Part shown: positions 14,425 to 21,283 of the stretch, in pieces
Layout: each line of letters begins with the position of its first letter
Numbering within the stretch: the stretch's first letter is position 1
Assembly: GCA_964553435.1 (NCBI GenBank)
Contig: CAZKKM010000019.1
Coordinates: 1 to 21,283 of the forward strand
Direction of reading: 5' to 3'
Source: RUG11867 sp964553435
Lineage (GTDB): Bacteria > Bacillota_I > Bacilli_A > RF39 > UBA660
DNA: 21,283 nucleotides
Program-made: the position numbers and the translations under genes
Notes under the pieces: model-generated
What the model saw: the letters and a program-made list of their open reading frames with translations, nothing else
Told to the model about the DNA's origin: nothing
The model's database searches: none

Positions 14425-15489
14425 TTAGAATAAATTTAAGATGTCTTTGACCGTTATTATTAACATGAGAAGCATGAGAAGCATGAAACCGATGTTGTTT
14501 ATCGCATTCTCTATCTTCGAATTCATCTTCTTGCCGCGAATTTTTTCGATGATCAAGAACAATACTCGCCCGCCATCGAATGCTGGGAATGGAAGAATGT
14601 TGATGAAGCCCAAATTCAAACTCAAATAGGCCATAAGATATATGACAGATTCGGCACTGGTCTTCGCTGCTTCGCCGACGATAGAATAGACTCCGACCGG
14701 TCCCGATAATGCACCCAGCGACAATTTGCCGGTGAAAAGAGAGCCGATGATCGTACACATCGAAGTGATGATAGACCAACTCTTACTGAAAGCATATTTT
14801 ATGGATGCCACGATTCCTCGTTTCTTCGTCGCATCTTGACCGATACCGAAGACCATTCCATCTTTCTCGTCCTCGCCCTTCACTGTTCGTGGTACGACGA
14901 TGTAGTTTTTGATGCCACCGTCTTTCTTTTCGACAGTAAATACGTATTCCTCGGACTCGTGCTTTAAGTTCAAAACGAGAGTGATATCATCCCACGTCTT
15001 CACCTTTTTGCCATCTATCGACAATACACGGTCGCCCGTTCTGATACCAGCCTCGTAGATAGGATAACCTTCGGGAGCTTGTCCAACTATCGTTTTTTGT
15101 TCTGTCGAACCCCAAATGAGGCCAGAAATGAATAGAAGCAAAATACCAGTGATGAAGTTCATCGTCACTCCGGCGATCAAAATGACACACCGTTCCCAAA
15201 TCTTTTTATTGCACATGTAATCGGTTTTTTTGAGTTTCACATCCGAATTATCGTTCTCGTCCACCTCACCGGCGATGGCACAGAAACCACCTATAGGAAA
15301 GAGTCTCAAACTGTACTCTGTCGGATCCTTACTTTCCTTTTTTCTCTTGAAACTGAATATCTTGGGACCCATGCCCAAAGAGAACTCGTAAACATAAGCT
15401 CCCCTATTTTTGGCCGTTACGAAATGCCCAAGTTCGTGAACAAAAATCAAAACACCCAAAATGACTATCAATAAAATTAATGCTACCAT
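14425..15489 (-). CDS. rseP: RseP/RasP-type site-2 intramembrane protease
   Basis: This is a membrane metalloprotease that cuts membrane-anchored substrates such as anti-sigma factors and leftover signal peptides. In the 354-residue protein the zinc motif HELGH is at 18-22 in the first membrane helix. FPIGGFCAIAGE (64-75) follows. A PDZ domain (about 132-200) contains GYPIYEAGIRTGDRVLSIDG, the usual substrate-gating position. SGPVG is at 262-266. The third ligand motif NILPFPAFDGGR is at 297-308 in a later membrane helix. A final membrane segment closes the protein at about 330-350. Length and order are those of Bacillus RasP (YluC). It lies 14 bases after cdsA, the same order as in Bacillus, although the dxr gene often found between them is absent. 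All catalytic residues are present. Confidence 0.95.
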   Translation of the reverse strand: MVALILLIVILGVLIFVHELGHFVTAKNRGAYVYEFSLGMGPKIFSFKRKKESKDPTEYSLRLFPIGGFCAIAGEVDENDNSDVKLKKTDYMCNKKIWERCVILIAGVTMNFITGILLLFISGLIWGSTEQKTIVGQAPEGYPIYEAGIRTGDRVLSIDGKKVKTWDDITLVLNLKHESEEYVFTVEKKDGGIKNYIVVPRTVKGEDEKDGMVFGIGQDATKKRGIVASIKYAFSKSWSIITSMCTIIGSLFTGKLSLGALSGPVGVYSIVGEAAKTSAESVIYLMAYLSLNLGFINILPFPAFDGGRVLFLIIEKIRGKKMNSKIENAINNIGFMLLMLLMLIITVKDILNLF

Positions 15490-15503
15490 AATTTTCCTCC
15501 TAC

Positions 15504-16295
15504 TTATATGAATGCTCTCAATAAGACGAATGCGATCGTCACAAATGAAAGACTATCTATTCTATCTAAAATTCCGCCATGTCCGGGAATCAAATTTGAA
15601 AAATCTTTTATTTCGTACTCTCTTTTGATGGCACTATAGAAAAGATCGCCCAATTCGCAAACGATGGAAAGTACGATGACAACCGGAATGACACTTGCAA
15701 GCGAAGCTGCTCCAATGAACGTCATATAATAAAGCGATGAAAGAATGCTCGACATGACAACTCCGCCTATATAACCCTCCATACTCTTATTTGGACTGAT
15801 CTTACTCACCTTGTGCTTACCAATCATCATGCCAGTAAAATATGCGAATGTATCCGTAAAAATCGCTATGAGCAAGATGAGAAAGAAATATGCTCTATCG
15901 TAAATCAATATGTTCGATATGAGATTCAAAGTCACCCCTAAAAAAAGTATGAATCCCAATAGCTGAAATGCATCTTTCGTCGAATATTTCTTTCCCGCAT
16001 AGAAGATGACTGCTGGTAAGAGAAGTGCCAATACGGCAAAAGCCAAATACCTGTAATCGAGTCCTATCGTATTGTAAGTCATCTCTCTATTGGAAAATAC
16101 GAGCAAGAGAAGTACGACGAGACCTATGGCAATAACTGGCAGAGGATAATTCTTTATCCCCTTCAACTCGAGTATTTCTTTATATGCCAATATTCCTATC
16201 AATCCAACTCCTATTCTAAACGGAATACCTCCGACGATCAGAAGTGGAATTGCGATGACAGCCATGATGATGGCACTGATTATTCTTTTTTTCAT
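15504..16295 (-). CDS. cdsA: phosphatidate cytidylyltransferase
   Basis: CdsA makes CDP-diacylglycerol from CTP and phosphatidic acid, the branch point for phosphatidylglycerol and other phospholipids. From the ATG at 16295 it is 263 residues with about eight hydrophobic membrane segments. The family signature is at the C-terminal end: GDLFYSAIKREYEIKDFSN then LIPGHGGILDRIDS (residues about 216-248). KISPNKSMEGYIGG precedes it (about 165-178), and the metal-binding Asp of TDTFAYFTG is at about 148. I prefer the ATG at 16295 to the in-frame GTG at 16304, because AGGTGA lies 5 bases before the ATG and the GTG falls inside that sequence. It is the first gene of a two-gene unit with rseP and has its own promoter just upstream. 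Confidence 0.94.
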   Translation of the reverse strand: MKKRIISAIIMAVIAIPLLIVGGIPFRIGVGLIGILAYKEILELKGIKNYPLPVIAIGLVVLLLLVFSNREMTYNTIGLDYRYLAFAVLALLLPAVIFYAGKKYSTKDAFQLLGFILFLGVTLNLISNILIYDRAYFFLILLIAIFTDTFAYFTGMMIGKHKVSKISPNKSMEGYIGGVVMSSILSSLYYMTFIGAASLASVIPVVIVLSIVCELGDLFYSAIKREYEIKDFSNLIPGHGGILDRIDSLSFVTIAFVLLRAFI

Positions 16296-16312
16296 CCTAT
16301 TCACCTATACAC

Positions 16313-16341
16313 ATTATAGTTTAAATTACCCAAAAAATAAA
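16313..16341 (-). promoter_or_regulatory. promoter of cdsA-rseP
   Basis: Consensus -10 TATAAT (16318-16313) with a 17-base spacer to a weak -35 TTTATT (16341-16336). It lies in the 50-base gap after spoIVFB, and no strong terminator separates it from that gene. Confidence 0.5.
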
Positions 16342-16345
16342 GTAT

Positions 16346-17098
16346 TTAATTGGTTTTTGGTGTAAATTGCCTCTTCAAATAATCTTTTTCATGTACACCT
16401 CTTATATAATTTACTCGATTCTTGTACATCGATTTCCTATTTTCGATATCCACTCTCTTATAAGAGAAGTCACCATTCATCCTCTCGAGATAAAACATCG
16501 ACAAAAGATATGGTCGCATGCGGATCTCGCGAATTATCATAAAAGCAAGGAATATGAAAACTAACAAATTATTTTGACATATCGTAAAATTACAGACTAC
16601 AGCAATTGTGAGAACTACTATACTCATATAGACGGCTGTTCGATATGCCGTACTATATGGAACAAAGAATTCGATTGCAAGTTTGACGATTTTGTACCCA
16701 TCCAAAGGACAAATTGGCAACAAATTGAATGCGATTATAAACATATTGTAGGTGTTGAGAAATCGAAAAGTAGTATCACTTAGAAATCCCCATTCATAAA
16801 CGGCAGCCAATGCAAACCCTAAGATCGTCTGAAAAAAAATACCTCCTACGGCAATGAGCTCATCTTCGAAGATATCCTCACTTATCATGCCGTCCATATT
16901 AGTAAGACCACCGAAAGGCAATAAAATGATCTTATTCACCTTTCTTTTGAAAATTGCTGCAAAGAAGATGTGACCTAATTCGTGTATCATGACTATCGAA
17001 AATATTCCCATCATGTATTTAAAGTAACCTGTACAAAAAGCTACTGCAATGGTAGCTAAAAAGAGAGGATGAAACTCCAGTTTACTGAACAACTTCAT
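16346..17098 (-). CDS. spoIVFB: SpoIVFB-type site-2 protease, lacking most of the CBS domain
   Basis: SpoIVFB is the mother-cell protease that cuts pro-sigma-K in response to the forespore. The 250-residue protein has the zinc motif HELGH at 39-43, the GGL-x-NMDG segment (63-70) and the second motif NLLPICPLDGYKI (125-137), spread over about six membrane segments. Bacillus SpoIVFB is about 288 residues with a C-terminal CBS domain. Here the tail after the last membrane helix (about 190-250) is only about 60 residues. It retains the linker (LERMNGDFSYKR, VNYIRGVHEKDY) but too little for a CBS domain. Its start overlaps the end of spoIVFA by 17 bases. The pairing with a SpoIVFA-like gene makes the sporulation role more likely than a generic membrane protease. 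The catalytic residues are intact. Confidence 0.88.
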   Translation of the reverse strand: MKLFSKLEFHPLFLATIAVAFCTGYFKYMMGIFSIVMIHELGHIFFAAIFKRKVNKIILLPFGGLTNMDGMISEDIFEDELIAVGGIFFQTILGFALAAVYEWGFLSDTTFRFLNTYNMFIIAFNLLPICPLDGYKIVKLAIEFFVPYSTAYRTAVYMSIVVLTIAVVCNFTICQNNLLVFIFLAFMIIREIRMRPYLLSMFYLERMNGDFSYKRVDIENRKSMYKNRVNYIRGVHEKDYLKRQFTPKTN

Positions 17099-17705
17099 CG
17101 TACTCTAAATAATCGCTACCCTTTTTAAAAGTCAGATACAACTTCCCTCCATCCGCCGTGCCCAAATAATTGCCCTTGCTCACGTAATCGTACAAAGATA
17201 CCGGCACATTCGTGACATTTGAATACCAATAGTCGATTTCATCTATTCCTTGTATGATGATCGTATTTCCTAGTCCTTCTTTTTCACCTATGAATACCAC
17301 TATTCCCGAATTGATGACAGGTATGAGATAGTTTTCTTTCACTTTGAGTTCATATCCATCTTTGAAATTGTTTATTTCTTCATAAGTCATCTTCTCATCG
17401 AAAACCGTTCGATCGTCTTCGAAAACTTTTTCGAAAGGAACTATATCGCCGAAGTATTTGTTGTAAATGTTTGCCACGGCCGCAAAAGACATGTTTTCTG
17501 TGAGAACATCTTCCTTTATGAAACGATTTCCCCAATCTGTCGAATTTGATATGATGACTGCGCCGAAGAATATGATGGTTGCAATGAGTATCCTTGTTAT
17601 GAGCATATCCACATATTTTTTATTTTTCCCATCATTTTCATTTCTTGTGTTTCCCACTGCTCTTTTCTTTTTCATAGCACGTTTTAATTCTTCGACTGAT
17701 TTCAT
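17082..17705 (-). CDS. spoIVFA: SpoIVFA-like regulator with degenerate LytM/M23 domain
   Basis: SpoIVFA holds SpoIVFB in an inactive complex in the outer forespore membrane until signalled. The 207-residue protein has a basic cytoplasmic N-terminus (1-32), one membrane segment (about 33-53), a variable region, and a C-terminal M23-like domain (about 126-206) reading SGIVVFIGEKEGLGNTIIIQG, YWYSNVTNVPVSLYDYVSKG, YLGTADGGKLYLTFKKG. This agrees with SpoIVFA in its WY-x-x-x-x-x-x-x-x-LYD-x-V-x-KG block. The histidines of an active M23 peptidase are missing (IIIQGIDE where H would occur, and no H-x-H), as expected for the non-enzymatic homologue. AGGGTGA lies 6 bases before the ATG. Directly upstream is a CATATGAT box like the one before cotJ. 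Confidence 0.82.
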   Translation of the reverse strand: MKSVEELKRAMKKKRAVGNTRNENDGKNKKYVDMLITRILIATIIFFGAVIISNSTDWGNRFIKEDVLTENMSFAAVANIYNKYFGDIVPFEKVFEDDRTVFDEKMTYEEINNFKDGYELKVKENYLIPVINSGIVVFIGEKEGLGNTIIIQGIDEIDYWYSNVTNVPVSLYDYVSKGNYLGTADGGKLYLTFKKGSDYLEYDEVVQ

Positions 17706-17723
17706 TAATGTTCACCCTGTTTA

Positions 17724-17731
17724 ATCATATG
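17724..17731 (-). promoter_or_regulatory. candidate sporulation -10 element of spoIVFA-spoIVFB
   Basis: CATATGAT (17731-17724), 5 bases, AGGGTGA, 6 bases, ATG. The spacing is identical to that upstream of cotJ. I found no clear -35. spoIVF is sigma-E-dependent in Bacillus; sequence support here is only partial. Confidence 0.35.
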
Positions 17732-17742
17732 GGAGATTGTAC

Positions 17743-17770
17743 AAAAAAAGAATAGCGATATTGGCTATTC
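17743..17770 (-). terminator. intrinsic terminator of the tmk operon
   Basis: Read leftward, GAATAGC / GCTATTC (17770-17764 and 17756-17750), a 7-bp stem with a 7-base loop, then seven T (17749-17743). The stem overlaps the stop codon of the phosphomutase gene. Confidence 0.85.
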
Positions 17771-19138
17771 ACGATTTAATTTGTCGACTAGATTCGTATA
17801 GAGTTCCTTAAGTTCATCCCGTCTTCTCTTAGTAGCGCCTTCGAAACGCAAAGTCAAATTGGGACCAGTATTGCTTGCCCGAACGAGAGCCCAACCATCC
17901 GAATACTGAACTCTCACTCCATCGACTGTGATCACTTCGGCTTCTTCATTTTTTGCAAAATCCAATACTTTCTCGACGATGGCAAATTTCTTTTCTTCTT
18001 CAGTCCCTATCTTTATTTCTGGTGTACTGTAATACTTGTTAAATCCAGAATACAAATCGCTCATCGTTTTGTTCCCATGAGAAATGATTTCCATGAGTCT
18101 CAATCCTGCATAAATTCCGTCGTCAAAACCATCCCATTTATCCCTAAAGAACATGTGACCGGATAGTTCTCCTCCGAATGCCAAATCCATCTCTTTGATT
18201 TTGTTTTTCTGATAAGAATTTCCCGTTCGATAGACGAATGGTTTACCTCCCAATTTCAATATCTCATCTTCCAATTGTTTCGAACACTTTACGTCATAAA
18301 GAGCCGTCTTGTTCTCGACTTTTGGCATCAAATCGTTCCAGATTACGGCCATCAGTGTGTCGACAGATACGAAGCATCCTTTCTCATCGATGATTCCGAC
18401 CCTATCCGCATCGCCATCCAAACCGATTCCCAAGACGGCCTCGTTATCCAAAACAGCTTTTTTGAGCTGAGCCATGTTTTCTTCGATACTCGGATCTGGA
18501 TGATGATTTGGGAAACTTCCATCGGAGACATCGTTGATGTATATGACTTCAAGATTTAGCTTGTCGAATATATCGTGAACCACTATCGAAGCAGACGCAT
18601 TGGCCGGATCTACGACGACTTTGAGTCTCCGTGGCAAATCGATATCGCGAACCACGCGTTTTACGTATTCGGATTGTATCTCCACGTTTTCGATTGTTCC
18701 CCGCCCGGTAGCAAATTTTCCTTCGATGGCGATATCGTAAAGTTCCCGAATCGCATCTCCACAAGCATTGTCGTAATTAGAAAGAGCTATCTTGAAACCG
18801 TTATCCCCTACGGGATTGTGACTTGCCGTCACCATGACTCCAGTATCGATCTTCAAATGAAGGCACGCAAAATAATACATCGGAGTCGTACACAAACCCA
18901 AATATGAGATGTTCATGCCCGTATTCAAAATTCCTTCGATGAGTGCTTCGGCGAGTTCCTCTCCGCTCAATCTGTTATCGTGTCCTACGACACAATGAGT
19001 CTTTCCTAAACTTTTTGCTTTCGTTCCATATGCGAGCCCGATCGTGTAAGCAGTGGCCGCATCAATTTGAGTTCCATACTCTCCGCGCACATCGTATTCC
19101 CTAAATATAGTTCTGTTTATATCTTTTTTTACTTCCAT
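17765..19138 (-). CDS. phosphomannomutase/phosphoglucomutase
   Basis: This enzyme interconverts hexose 1- and 6-phosphates and supplies sugar nucleotides for surface polysaccharides. The 457-residue protein has the four domains of the alpha-D-phosphohexomutase family: FREYDVRGEYGTQ (12-24); the phosphoserine loop TASHNPVGDNGFK (104-116, Ser106); the magnesium loop GLDGDADRVG (239-248); the sugar-specificity loop GGELSGH (322-328); and the phosphate-binding loop RASNTGPNLTLRFEG (420-434). GGELSGH and RASNTGP match the PMM/PGM (AlgC/ManB) type rather than PgcA or GlmM; glucose or mannose preference cannot be read from sequence alone. It starts after the COG2426 gene in a TGA-AATG arrangement with no strong ribosome binding site of its own, so it is coupled. 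It is the last gene before a strong terminator. Confidence 0.93.
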   Translation of the reverse strand: MEVKKDINRTIFREYDVRGEYGTQIDAATAYTIGLAYGTKAKSLGKTHCVVGHDNRLSGEELAEALIEGILNTGMNISYLGLCTTPMYYFACLHLKIDTGVMVTASHNPVGDNGFKIALSNYDNACGDAIRELYDIAIEGKFATGRGTIENVEIQSEYVKRVVRDIDLPRRLKVVVDPANASASIVVHDIFDKLNLEVIYINDVSDGSFPNHHPDPSIEENMAQLKKAVLDNEAVLGIGLDGDADRVGIIDEKGCFVSVDTLMAVIWNDLMPKVENKTALYDVKCSKQLEDEILKLGGKPFVYRTGNSYQKNKIKEMDLAFGGELSGHMFFRDKWDGFDDGIYAGLRLMEIISHGNKTMSDLYSGFNKYYSTPEIKIGTEEEKKFAIVEKVLDFAKNEEAEVITVDGVRVQYSDGWALVRASNTGPNLTLRFEGATKRRRDELKELYTNLVDKLNRE

Positions 19139-19139
19139 T

Positions 19140-19655
19140 TCAACCGATTATTCCTTTCAATATTCCATATGAGAAAATCATCATTATCACTCCGGCGATG
19201 AACACTCCCAAAAGCGCTGCTAAAAAACTCTTCTTCTTATCCAATCCGAGAAGTACAGCGAGAAAACATCCCGTCCATGCTCCACTTCCCGGTAGAGGAA
19301 TCGCTACGAAAAGCATTATTCCCAAGTAACCGTACTTCTCGATGGTACTTTTCTTCTTCAAAACTTTGTTTTTGAATCTCTCTATCAGTTCACCTAACTT
19401 TTTTATGCGCGACAATAGTTTAAGTATTGCCTCGATGAGAAAGAGAACGAAAGGTATGATCAGTATATTGGCTCCCAAACATACCAAAAATGCCTGTAGA
19501 GGAGAAACATCCAAAAGCGAAGCTGCGATCAATCCTCCCCGTAGTTCCAAAATTGGCATGAGTGATATCAAAAATATCAATGCATATTTCCCGAACACAC
19601 TTCCGGTGATGCCGGCAAACAATCCGAGTATCCATTCGACTATTCTATTTGCCAT
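19140..19655 (-). CDS. COG2426 small membrane protein ("small multidrug export" family)
   Basis: This 171-residue integral membrane protein has about four to five hydrophobic segments: a reentrant-looking LRGGLIAASLLDVSPLQA after the first, a basic cytoplasmic loop (LSRIKKLGELIERFKNKVLKKKS), then YGYLGIMLFVAIPLPGSGAWTG and a Gly-rich final helix. The ELRGG and PLPG-x-GAWTG motifs are diagnostic of the PF06695/COG2426 family. The family is called small multidrug export protein from early annotation; that function is not well tested, and a lipid or ion transport role is equally possible. Its start overlaps the tmk stop by 11 bases and its stop lies next to the phosphomutase start, so the three genes are co-translated. 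Confidence 0.88.
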   Translation of the reverse strand: MANRIVEWILGLFAGITGSVFGKYALIFLISLMPILELRGGLIAASLLDVSPLQAFLVCLGANILIIPFVLFLIEAILKLLSRIKKLGELIERFKNKVLKKKSTIEKYGYLGIMLFVAIPLPGSGAWTGCFLAVLLGLDKKKSFLAALLGVFIAGVIMMIFSYGILKGIIG

Positions 19656-20325
19656 CGATTATCTCCTTTGCTAATTTGTACACATCTTCGCTTATATCCT
19701 CGATACTTCGCGGCTGTCCTTCACTTGCGCAAGATACGTACTTGAACCCGAATGCGTCTACCATTTCCAAATAGGCATTCTCCGAATTGATTATGTGTTG
19801 ATCATTACTTTCAGCCATATCCAAAGATTCATCTCTTTTACTTCTTATCTCGAACACATTTGCCGCCGGCATATGAAGAAATATGATTCCATCGGGTCTC
19901 GGCAGTCCACACATCTCGTACTCCAATTTATCGTAAAAATCGAAAATTTGTTTTCTTTCTTCTGCGGTCGACATCTTTCCTCCCTGATGAGCCATATTGG
20001 AAGTCGTATATCTATCCAAGACGACGATTTTACCATCGTTCAAGTTCTTTACAATTTCCTGTGCATTGTATATTCTGTCGGCCACATAGTAAAGTCCTAT
20101 GACCTTGGGCGAAACACTCACAGGATCTTCAAAATAAGATTCACAAATACTCTTTTTACCGAGGACGGGGCCTCCTACTATTTTCCCAGTCGGAGTATCG
20201 TATCTTGGAAAAGGCATGGTGAAAGTCTCGTAACCTTCACTGTTCAATCTTTCTATCAATAGTTTGCTTTGAGTCTCTTTGCCACTGCAATCGGTACCTT
20301 CTATTACTATCAATTTACCTCTCAT
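19645..20325 (-). CDS. tmk: thymidylate kinase
   Basis: Tmk phosphorylates dTMP to dTDP using ATP. The 226-residue protein has the P-loop GTDCSGKETQ (10-19), TMPFPRYDTPTGKIV (36-50), the DRY substrate motif LDRYTTSNMAHQGGK (103-117) and the lid region with SKRDE. The P-loop variant with Cys and Glu (most Bacillus-type enzymes read GPEGAGKTT or GIDGSGKST) and the long insert around residues 52-70 place it in a divergent branch of the family. A broader deoxynucleotide kinase role cannot be excluded. AAAGGAG lies 9 bases before the ATG. It has a good promoter upstream, is the first gene of a three-gene operon, and lies downstream of the putative structured RNA. Confidence 0.88.
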   Translation of the reverse strand: MRGKLIVIEGTDCSGKETQSKLLIERLNSEGYETFTMPFPRYDTPTGKIVGGPVLGKKSICESYFEDPVSVSPKVIGLYYVADRIYNAQEIVKNLNDGKIVVLDRYTTSNMAHQGGKMSTAEERKQIFDFYDKLEYEMCGLPRPDGIIFLHMPAANVFEIRSKRDESLDMAESNDQHIINSENAYLEMVDAFGFKYVSCASEGQPRSIEDISEDVYKLAKEIIDGK

Positions 20326-20350
20326 AAAATCTTACTCCTTTACTTCAATC

Positions 20351-20380
20351 ATTATACAATTTTTACTGGCACGTTTGCAA
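20351..20380 (-). promoter_or_regulatory. promoter of the tmk operon
   Basis: TTGCAA (20380-20375), 18-base spacer, consensus TATAAT (20356-20351). It lies 26 bases upstream of the tmk ATG and leaves a short leader. Between it and the terminator at 20553 there are about 170 AT-rich bases in which I see no gene or structure. Confidence 0.65.
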
Positions 20381-20552
20381 CCTCTTTGGCATATTTGTCA
20401 CATAACTTTATATTGATCATTCTCGATTTTACACTTATCAAAAGTAAAATTTGCTTTTTAGTATTTTCTCTTTTTTGTCTTTTTCTAGCTAATCTATTTC
20501 ATTTTATAGTATTTTTCATATAGAAACATAAAGGAAAGCTAACCCAAATGCC

Positions 20553-20592
20553 AAAAAATGACGTTTTCTAAGTTTTAAAAATCGTCATTTTT
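20553..20592 (-). terminator. terminator of the putative structured RNA
   Basis: Read leftward, a 10-bp stem AAAAATGACG / CGTCATTTTT (20592-20583 and 20563-20554) whose loop can add four more A-U pairs, ending in TTTTTT then GG. It falls well before the tmk promoter, so the RNA is a separate transcript. Confidence 0.7.
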
Positions 20593-20822
20593 CCTTTTAG
20601 ATAGTAGGTTTGACAATGATTTAGAAGTGCGATTTAATTGAGTTGACCGCGGGAATCTAGTTCGTTCGGTTTCTCCATTTCGTACTAACTACTGATCTTA
20701 GTCTGTATCATACTTTATTTGATAATTTTCAAATAAAAACGACACGACTAGAATTCCTTAGTACCTATGTCGTGTCCAACCCTAATATGGAGAAACGCGA
20801 CTAGATTTTCCGCGTTCTCTTA
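20553..20822 (-). ncRNA. putative structured noncoding RNA between glyQS and tmk
   Basis: About 270 bases, bounded by a consensus promoter and an intrinsic terminator, with no plausible reading frame. The 5' part can form a long interrupted stem with a later region: CGCGG (20814-20810) with CCGCG (20652-20648), AATCTAGT (20807-20800) with ACTAGATT (20661-20654), and GTTTCTCCAT (20796-20787) with ATGGAGAAAC (20678-20669), in all 23 pairs with small internal loops. Enclosed are a hairpin GACACGAC/GTCGTGTC (20776-20769 / 20748-20741), and a second of 9 AU-rich pairs (20737-20729 / 20722-20714). GTACTAA in the first hairpin loop (20764-20758) can pair with TTAGTAC (20688-20682), a 7-bp pseudoknot. 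About 50 bases of single-stranded tail precede the terminator. I cannot match it to tmRNA, RNase P, SRP, 6S or T-box RNA. The fold is by eye. Confidence 0.6.
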
Positions 20823-20828
20823 ATTAAG

Positions 20829-20857
20829 ATTATAATATATATTTGACTATTTTTCAA
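20829..20857 (-). promoter_or_regulatory. consensus-like promoter of the structured RNA
   Basis: TTGAAA (20857-20852), 17-base spacer, TATAAT (20834-20829). The predicted start of transcription, near 20822, is only a few bases before the closing stem, which fits an RNA gene rather than an mRNA leader. A weak AT-only hairpin near 20865-20890 may end glyQS just upstream. Confidence 0.75.
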
Positions 20858-20894
20858 ACAATTTAAAACATCCAATCGCGTTTTTTAAATAAGC

Positions 20895-21283
20895 CTATAA
20901 TTTGATCTTTTCTTCGATGTATCCTTTCAATCTCGTGATGTGAATCGTTATCTGCTCCATCGTATCCCTATCGCGAAGTGTGACCGTGTCGTTAGCCAAA
21001 GTCTCATCGTCTATCGTGATGGCAAATGGAGTACCGACGGCATCGCTCCTTCTATAACGTTTGCCGATGCTGCCCGTCTCGTCGTAAGTCACAGGAAATT
21101 CGCTACACAAAATGCTATATATTTCTTTCGCTTTATCTGCATGAACTTTTTTGATGAGAGGCAAAATGGTGACCTTGTAAGGAGCCAAAGCTGGGAGCAA
21201 ATGAAGAACTTCTCTCTCTTCGCCATCTGCGAGAATTTCCTTTTCGTAAGCATCACACAAGATGGCCAAGAAAAGTCTATCCA
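20895..21283 (-). CDS. glyQS: glycyl-tRNA synthetase, C-terminal part (runs off the right edge)
   Basis: This is the last 128 or so residues of a homodimeric class II glycyl-tRNA synthetase. The frame is open through the window edge; upstream of the first listed codons it reads DRLFLAILCDAYE, which is motif 3, whose arginine contacts ATP. It continues into the anticodon-binding domain: EVLHLLPALAPYKVTILPLIKK, then VTYDETGSIGKRYRRSDAVGTP, then LANDTVTLRDRDTMEQ, all highly conserved in the family. The TAG stop is at 20895-20897. The real start is outside the window. The gene is followed by a promoter and structured RNA; no T-box can be looked for because the leader is not in the window. Confidence 0.93.
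   Translation of the reverse strand, partial: DRLFLAILCDAYEKEILADGEEREVLHLLPALAPYKVTILPLIKKVHADKAKEIYSILCSEFPVTYDETGSIGKRYRRSDAVGTPFAITIDDETLANDTVTLRDRDTMEQITIHITRLKGYIEEKIKL

Noticed and set aside
16346..16400. Terminator after spoIVFB
   Set aside because: CCAAAAA and TTTTTTGG could pair over a long loop, but the T residues are within the stem and no proper tract follows.
20269..20523. Rightward hydrophobic open frame of 84 codons
   Set aside because: It is antisense to the start and promoter of tmk; its hydrophobicity comes from T-rich sequence and there is no ribosome binding site.
20648..20814. Small inverted-repeat transposable element (MITE)
   Set aside because: The inverted arms are imperfect, I see no flanking target duplication, and they sit between a promoter and a terminator, which fits an RNA stem better.
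20640..20820. T-box riboswitch linked to glycyl-tRNA synthetase
   Set aside because: The RNA lies downstream of glyQS, has its own promoter, and contains no TGG-N-ACC T-box sequence.

Overview
The window looks like a low-GC Gram-positive genome of the Bacilli type. It combines a comE locus, YlbD/YlbE homologues and the sporulation genes spoIVFA-spoIVFB and cotJ. ParC, HolA, CdsA, RseP and GlyRS all read as Bacillota proteins. The mix of a compact genome, sporulation genes and many lineage-specific small proteins suggests an uncultured gut-type Bacilli lineage (RF39/RFN20/Erysipelotrichales-like). That placement is inference. I saw no rRNA, tRNA, CRISPR array or intact mobile element.

Layout. 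Bases 1-1362 hold two rightward genes: the 3' end of a gene resembling a SPASM-type radical SAM protein, then an orphan gene with its own promoter and terminator. From 1419 to the right edge almost everything runs leftward. The units are: (a) parC, two unknown genes, ylbD-like, ylbE-like and a further small gene (6945-1419); (b) a two-gene cotJ operon in which CotJA and CotJB appear fused, followed by the manganese-catalase CotJC (8233-7218); (c) holA alone (9261-8323); (d) comEA, an 86-residue protein and comEC (12389-9371); (e) a broken gene for a SipW-type secreted surface protein with four frameshifts (14089-12538), divergent from an intact 51-residue ribbon-helix-helix regulator at 14195-14350; (f) cdsA-rseP (16295-14425); (g) spoIVFA-spoIVFB (17705-16346); (h) tmk, a COG2426 membrane protein and a phosphomannomutase/phosphoglucomutase (20325-17765); (i) the 3' end of glycyl-tRNA synthetase at the right edge.

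The most interesting parts are two. First, the 570-base gap between glyQS and tmk holds a consensus promoter, about 270 bases that can fold into a long closing stem with two inner hairpins and a 7-bp pseudoknot, and then a terminator. This looks like an independently transcribed structured RNA that I cannot assign to a family. Second, the short regulator gene at 14195 shares its upstream region with the decayed surface gene. A perfect 10+10 bp dyad sits on the surface gene's promoter, and a related half-site dyad sits next to the regulator's own ribosome binding site.

The sporulation parts fit together. SpoIVFA/SpoIVFB is the mother-cell signalling protease pair and CotJ is a mother-cell coat component. 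Both operons have the same start architecture: CATAYGAT, 5 bases, AGGGTGA, 6 bases, ATG. Intrinsic terminators separate most of the units.
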